Assembly (NCBI GenBank): GCA_050250815.1
Contig: JBFWNY010000065.1
Location: 1-9,654 of the forward strand
From: JAEUMD01 sp050250815
Lineage (GTDB): Bacteria > Pseudomonadota > Alphaproteobacteria > Rhizobiales > Hyphomicrobiaceae
DNA length: 9,654 nt
Direction: 5' to 3'
Below the pieces are notes generated by a model. That model had not been told where the DNA came from and made no database searches. It worked only from the letters and a program-made list of their open reading frames with translations. The position numbers and the translations under genes are program-made. Positions within the stretch are counted from its first letter, which is position 1; every line of letters starts with the position of its first letter. Shown one piece after another: positions 6,216-9,654 of this stretch.

Positions 6216-7148
6216 GTGCTGAAGAAGCTTTTCAACTCCAGTCCAGGTGTTCCCGGCGCCGGCGGCGGTTCGGGCAACCCTTACCCCGCGGGCATGTCGA
6301 CGGCCGATACCTACGGCGGCGCACAGCACGCGGGGCTGCCATCCGATCCGGGCTCGCACGCCGTTCCCGAACTGGCCGACATCGCCGCCGATCTCGCCCT
6401 CGACGAGCCGGCTGACGGCGAAGGCTTTCTCACCGTTCATCAGATCAAGAAGGCCTACAAGAAGCGTACGGTCGTGCGCGGCGTGAGCCTCACGGTGGGC
6501 CGGGGCGAATCCATCGGACTGCTCGGCCCCAACGGTGCTGGCAAGACGACGGTCTTCTATATGATCACGGGCGTCGTCCCGGCCGACGCCGGCAACATCA
6601 CCCTCAACGGCGCCGACGTGACCCGCCTGCCCATGTACCAGCGCGCCAGGCTGGGCATCGGCTACCTGCCGCAGGAAGCCTCGATTTTTCGGGGACTGAC
6701 GGTCGAGCAGAACATCATGTCCGTGCTGGAACTGGTTGAACCAGATCGCCGCAAGCGGCGGGAACAGCTGGAAAACCTGCTGGAGGAGTTCGACATTGCG
6801 CGGCTGCGCAAGTCGCCCTCGATCGCGCTGTCGGGCGGCGAGCGGCGGCGTTGCGAAATAGCCCGTGCGCTGGCCTCACGGCCCTCGTTTATGCTGCTCG
6901 ACGAGCCGTTCGCCGGCATCGATCCGATTGCGGTGGGCGACATCCAGCAGCTCGTCCGGCACTTGACCGATCGCGGGATCGGCGTTCTCATCACCGACCA
7001 CAACGTCCGCGAAACGCTGGCGTTGATCGACCGGGCCTACATCATCTACGACGGCCAGGTTCTGACACACGGTAACCCGCAGGAAATCATAGCCAACGAA
7101 GACGTCCGGCGCGTCTATCTCGGGGATATGTTCGTTAATGGGCGTTGA
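6216..7148 (+). CDS. lptB: LptB, ATP-binding subunit of the LPS export ABC transporter LptB2FG
   Basis: This cytoplasmic ATPase should power LPS extraction from the inner membrane with LptF and LptG, which are not in this window, and drive it along LptC and LptA. The 310-residue protein has a complete ABC domain from about residue 70: Walker A GPNGAGKT (104-111), Q-loop glutamine Q153 in PQEAS, signature LSGGE (205-209), Walker B LLDEP with catalytic E230, and switch histidine H262 in TDHN. The YLPQEASIFRGLTV and MLLDEPFAGIDP segments are typical of LptB. LptB is commonly about 240 residues, so residues 1-70 are an extra Gly/Pro/Ala-rich N-terminal extension without recognisable domain. The GTG start is chosen for its strong RBS; starting at 6294 would still leave about 45 extra residues. 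It lies 61 bases after lptC-lptA and 46 before rpoN, so joint transcription is likely. Confidence 0.95.
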   Translation: MLKKLFNSSPGVPGAGGGSGNPYPAGMSTADTYGGAQHAGLPSDPGSHAVPELADIAADLALDEPADGEGFLTVHQIKKAYKKRTVVRGVSLTVGRGESIGLLGPNGAGKTTVFYMITGVVPADAGNITLNGADVTRLPMYQRARLGIGYLPQEASIFRGLTVEQNIMSVLELVEPDRRKRREQLENLLEEFDIARLRKSPSIALSGGERRRCEIARALASRPSFMLLDEPFAGIDPIAVGDIQQLVRHLTDRGIGVLITDHNVRETLALIDRAYIIYDGQVLTHGNPQEIIANEDVRRVYLGDMFVNGR

Positions 7149-7194
7149 TTATACCTGAGCGGTGTCGACGCGGTGGTCGCATTGGGCAGAGGGT

Positions 7195-8850
7195 ATGGCG
7201 CTCACAACCAAGCTCGAGCTGAGACAGAGCCAGCAGCTGGTCATGACGCCCCAGCTGCAGCAGGCTATCCGTCTGCTCCAGCTCTCCAATCTCGAGCTGA
7301 CCCAATTCGTCGAAACCGAGCTGGAGCGTAATCCGCTGCTGGAGCGCGCCGAGGGAGCCGACGGCCCCGCCGACGAAACGTCCGAGCGCAGCAGCGACTC
7401 CACCAATGACCGCGACGCGGGCGGCGAAACGGTCAGCGCTTCGGGGGACAGCCCCTTCGATGCCGGCATGAACGGCTCCTATTCCGATGCCCCTGCGGGC
7501 AACGGAGCGCAGGCGCCCGAGTCCGGTGGCGACTCCGGGACAGGTGACTCCGGCGGCGGCGAGGATGCGTGGCTCGACCTCGCCACCCCGAGCACGGAAG
7601 CGGCAAGCTCACTCGATACCGAATACGAGAACGTCTACCCCGATGACAGCGCCAGCGACGCGGATGCCGCGGGCTGGGCCAGCATGCGCGTGCGTGACAA
7701 CGGCTTCGGCGGCGAGGACTCCAACCTGGAGGCCTATGTCTCTGCGGACGTGTCGCTGAAGGACCATCTCACCCAGCAGATGCCGTTGCTGTTGTCGGAG
7801 CCGGCCGAACGGCTGGTCGGACAGTATCTCATCGATCTCGTCGACGATGCGGGCTACCTGCCCGCCGACCTGACCGCCCTCTACGAGAAGCTCGGCGCCA
7901 GCGACCGGATGATCGACGTGGTGCTCGCCAAGATGCAGACCATGGACCCTCCCGGCGTGTTCGCGCGGTCACTCGCCGAATGCTTGGCGCTGCAGCTCAA
8001 GGAACAGAACCGCTACGACCCCATGATCGCGGCTCTGCTCGACAACCTGTCGTTCCTCGCCCGGCACGACCTCGCCGGGCTTCGCCGCGCGGTCGGCTGC
8101 GATATGGACGAACTCACCGACATGATCCACGAGATCAAGCACCTCAATCCGAAGCCGGGCCTAAAGTTCGGCTCCGTCGAGGTACAGCCCGTCGTCCCGG
8201 ATGTCTTCGTGCGCCCGGCCCAGGACGGCAGCTGGCTTGTCGAACTCAACAGCGAGACGCTGCCGCGCGTGCTGGTCAACCGCACCTACTATGCAAAGGT
8301 GTCGCGCAAGACAGCATCCGACCAGGACAAGGGCTACCTGCTCGAGTGCCTGCAGACCGCCAACTGGCTGGTCAAGAGTCTCGACCAGCGAGCCCGCACC
8401 ATCCTGAGGGTTTCCGAAGAGATCGTGCGCCAGCAGGACGGCTTCTTCACCCACGGCGTCCAGCACCTGAGACCGCTGAACCTCAAGACCGTCGCCGATG
8501 CCATCCAGATGCACGAGTCGACGGTCTCGCGCGTGACCTCCAACAAGTACCTCGCCTCCCCGCGCGGCATCTTCGAGCTCAAGTACTTCTTCACCTCGGC
8601 AATCGCCAACTCCGAGGATGGCGAAGCCCATTCCTCAGAAGCCGTCCGTTTCCGCATCAAGCAGTTGATCGATGCCGAGACGGCCCAGTCCGTCATGTCG
8701 GACGACAAGATCGTAGAGCGCCTCAAGACCGACGGCATCGACATCGCACGCCGCACGGTCGCCAAGTACCGCGAGGCGATGCGAATTCCGTCCTCTGTTC
8801 AACGTCGCCGTGAGAAGCAGACGACGGAACGCGTTGAAAAAATGCATTAA
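7195..8850 (+). CDS. rpoN: RNA polymerase sigma-54 factor RpoN
   Basis: RpoN directs RNA polymerase to -24/-12 promoters and needs an AAA+ enhancer-binding activator. The 551-residue protein shows the full family layout. Region I (1-50) is Gln- and Leu-rich, starting MALTTKLELRQSQQLVMTPQ, the part contacted by activators. Region II (about 51-180) is acidic and Ser/Gly/Asp-rich. Region III has the core-binding part (about 185-330), a helix-turn-helix (about 430-452) and the RpoN box ARRTVAKYRE (518-527; DNA 8746-8775) that reads the -24 element. E. coli RpoN has 477 residues; most of the extra length is in region II. The ATG at 7195 is chosen because region I begins there in relatives; its AGAGGG is only one base away, so initiation may be weak. 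An in-frame GTG at 7162 would add 11 residues. It is placed after lptB and before hpf, as is usual in Proteobacteria. Confidence 0.97.
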   Translation: MALTTKLELRQSQQLVMTPQLQQAIRLLQLSNLELTQFVETELERNPLLERAEGADGPADETSERSSDSTNDRDAGGETVSASGDSPFDAGMNGSYSDAPAGNGAQAPESGGDSGTGDSGGGEDAWLDLATPSTEAASSLDTEYENVYPDDSASDADAAGWASMRVRDNGFGGEDSNLEAYVSADVSLKDHLTQQMPLLLSEPAERLVGQYLIDLVDDAGYLPADLTALYEKLGASDRMIDVVLAKMQTMDPPGVFARSLAECLALQLKEQNRYDPMIAALLDNLSFLARHDLAGLRRAVGCDMDELTDMIHEIKHLNPKPGLKFGSVEVQPVVPDVFVRPAQDGSWLVELNSETLPRVLVNRTYYAKVSRKTASDQDKGYLLECLQTANWLVKSLDQRARTILRVSEEIVRQQDGFFTHGVQHLRPLNLKTVADAIQMHESTVSRVTSNKYLASPRGIFELKYFFTSAIANSEDGEAHSSEAVRFRIKQLIDAETAQSVMSDDKIVERLKTDGIDIARRTVAKYREAMRIPSSVQRRREKQTTERVEKMH

Positions 8851-8939
8851 TATTGGGCAGGTCGTGGCATCCGGTGCGACAGCTTTGCCCACAGCTCACG
8901 GCCCGTGTGCCTCTTTGCAATGCTGCTACGTGCCGTTAT

Positions 8940-8968
8940 TTGACAGGGGTTGGCGCGCGAACTACCGT
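8940..8968 (+). promoter_or_regulatory. Possible sigma-70-type promoter for hpf
   Basis: A perfect -35 hexamer TTGACA (8940-8945) is followed, after a 17-base spacer, by TACCGT (8963-8968), which matches the -10 consensus at three of six positions. It lies in the gap upstream of hpf and would separate hpf expression from the lpt-rpoN transcript. The -35 and spacing are good, while the -10 is poor. Confidence 0.4.
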
Positions 8969-9096
8969 TTCGCTCATGATGTGCGCAGGCTGGGCCAACG
9001 CCCAGCGTTGCGTACCGCGCCGGACCAGCTTCTTGCGACGGGCCGATCGATATGCCGCCTTATCGCAAGTCCAATATCCGGGCCATCGGGCCCGGC

Positions 9097-9138
9097 GCCC
9101 GTGCTCTTTCCTCACGACGGTGAGGCCGGAACACGGGC
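9097..9138 (+). repeat. Nested hairpin in the hpf leader
   Basis: The outer arms GCCCGTG (9097-9103) and CACGGGC (9132-9138) are perfectly complementary. Inside them, CCTCAC (9110-9115) and GTGAGG (9120-9125) form a second perfect stem around a GACG loop, with a small internal loop between the stems. No T-run follows, so a standard intrinsic terminator is unlikely. It lies 76 bases before the hpf ATG and downstream of the predicted promoter. An RNA regulatory element or processing site is possible. Confidence 0.45.
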
Positions 9139-9214
9139 TGGGTGTCTCGGGTATCCGCTTCGACGGTAGCCCCGTCGTGGCGTCAAGCTCCTCCTACGCG
9201 CAGGCTCAGAAAAT

Positions 9215-9654
9215 ATGACAATTCAGGTAACTGGTAAGAACGTCGATGCGGGCGATGCCTACAAGACCTACGTTCTGGCCAAGATTTCCACTGTTCTGGA
9301 GAAGTATATCGGCCCTGAAATTTCCGGCCACGTCCGCCTCGAGAAGGAGCGCGCGGCCTTTCGAACCAACTGCTCTATCCGGTTGCGTACCGGGCTGCAG
9401 GTCGAGGCGCACGGCGATGGCGCCGATGCTTACGCGAGCGCCGATGCGGCCATGGAGCGCCTGGAAAAGCGAGTCCGCCGTTACAAGCGCCGCCTCAAAA
9501 GCCACCAGAATGGCCGCTCGCACGAGGGCTTCGGCAGCGAAACGCCGGCGCGAGTTTACACCGTTCAGTTACACCATGCAGATGACGAGGAGCACCCCGA
9601 GTCGGAAACCGCGCCCGACCGGCACCCGGTCATCATCGCCGAGGCTGAACGGGG
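9215..9654 (+). CDS. hpf: Ribosome hibernation promoting factor HPF, probably long form (3' partial)
   Basis: HPF binds the 30S decoding channel and inactivates ribosomes, with the long form driving 100S dimers in stationary phase or starvation. The frame runs from ATG 9215 to the window end without a stop (146 codons). Residues 1-97 form the S30AE domain, starting MTIQVTGKNVDAGDAYKTYV, with LRLR-type strands and the basic helix ERLEKRVRRYKRRLKSH that binds rRNA. A variable acidic linker (about 98-137) is followed by PVIIAEAE, which in long-form alphaproteobacterial HPF leads into the C-terminal dimerisation domain. That domain lies beyond the window, so the long form is inferred from the linker. 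The RBS is weak (AGG at 9202-9204). The neighbour downstream is commonly ptsN in this gene order, which cannot be seen here. Confidence 0.93.
   Translation, partial: MTIQVTGKNVDAGDAYKTYVLAKISTVLEKYIGPEISGHVRLEKERAAFRTNCSIRLRTGLQVEAHGDGADAYASADAAMERLEKRVRRYKRRLKSHQNGRSHEGFGSETPARVYTVQLHHADDEEHPESETAPDRHPVIIAEAER

Larger units (their letters stand above)
8851..9214 (+). other. Apparently non-coding rpoN-hpf intergenic region
   Basis: This 364-base stretch separates the rpoN stop from the hpf start. Reading frames that cross it (for example 8853-9218) encode Arg/Cys-rich sequence without recognisable domains or a good RBS, so I see no credible gene. It contains a possible promoter (8940-8968) and a nested hairpin (9097-9138). 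If that promoter is used, hpf has a leader of roughly 240 bases. Confidence 0.6.

Noticed and set aside
5183..6277. Antisense open frame (364 codons) opposite lptC-lptA and the start of lptB
   Set aside because: It overlaps clearly recognisable LptA repeats on the + strand and shows no family features of its own.
8865..8879. TGGCAT followed by a TGC resembling a sigma-54 -24/-12 promoter upstream of hpf
   Set aside because: The distance between the GG and GC elements is 8 bases instead of the required 10, and the -12 part is poor.
8914..8919. TTTGCA resembling a sigma-54 -12 element
   Set aside because: No GG lies 10 bases upstream (the dinucleotide there is GT), so the -24 element is missing.
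8853..9218. Open frame of 121 codons between rpoN and hpf
   Set aside because: The translation is rich in Arg, Cys and Ser, lacks recognisable motifs, has no convincing RBS, and runs into the hpf start.

Overview
The window is a GC-rich bacterial chromosomal segment with every recognisable gene on the + strand. The order rnd, lptC/lptA, lptB, rpoN, hpf is a conserved block in Alphaproteobacteria, especially Hyphomicrobiales (Rhizobiales). Protein features (exonuclease-only RNase D, RpoN with an acidic region II, alpha-type HPF) fit that assignment. I cannot place it below order level. No tRNA, rRNA, CRISPR array, insertion sequence or prophage gene is visible.

Layout. Positions 3-2969 hold the 3' part of a large membrane protein of unknown function. 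It has several N-terminal membrane segments, a long predicted periplasmic coiled coil with four cysteines, a last membrane segment, and a cytoplasmic tail carrying a duplicated ~90-residue domain. A 99-base gap with a possible promoter leads to rnd (3069-3701). After a 167-base gap with an inverted repeat comes a 761-codon gene (3869-6154) joining an LptC-type membrane-anchored domain to OstA/LptA-type beta modules in one frame. Next are lptB (6216-7148, GTG start with a strong RBS) and rpoN (7195-8850). A 364-base apparently non-coding stretch has a possible promoter and a nested hairpin, and is followed by hpf (9215 to the window end, 3' truncated).

How the genes work together. LptC, LptA and LptB are parts of the lipopolysaccharide export bridge: LptB is the cytoplasmic ATPase and LptC/LptA form the periplasmic beta slide. 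Here LptC and LptA appear physically joined, with extra OstA-like repeats between them, so the bridge may be longer or pre-assembled. RpoN (sigma-54) and HPF (ribosome hibernation) are conserved neighbours tied to nitrogen/carbon status and stationary phase, not to LPS.

The two points most worth following are the LptC-LptA fusion with its exact 30-residue repeats and the unknown membrane protein with its internal duplication and evenly spaced cysteines. The remainder looks like an ordinary core-genome region.
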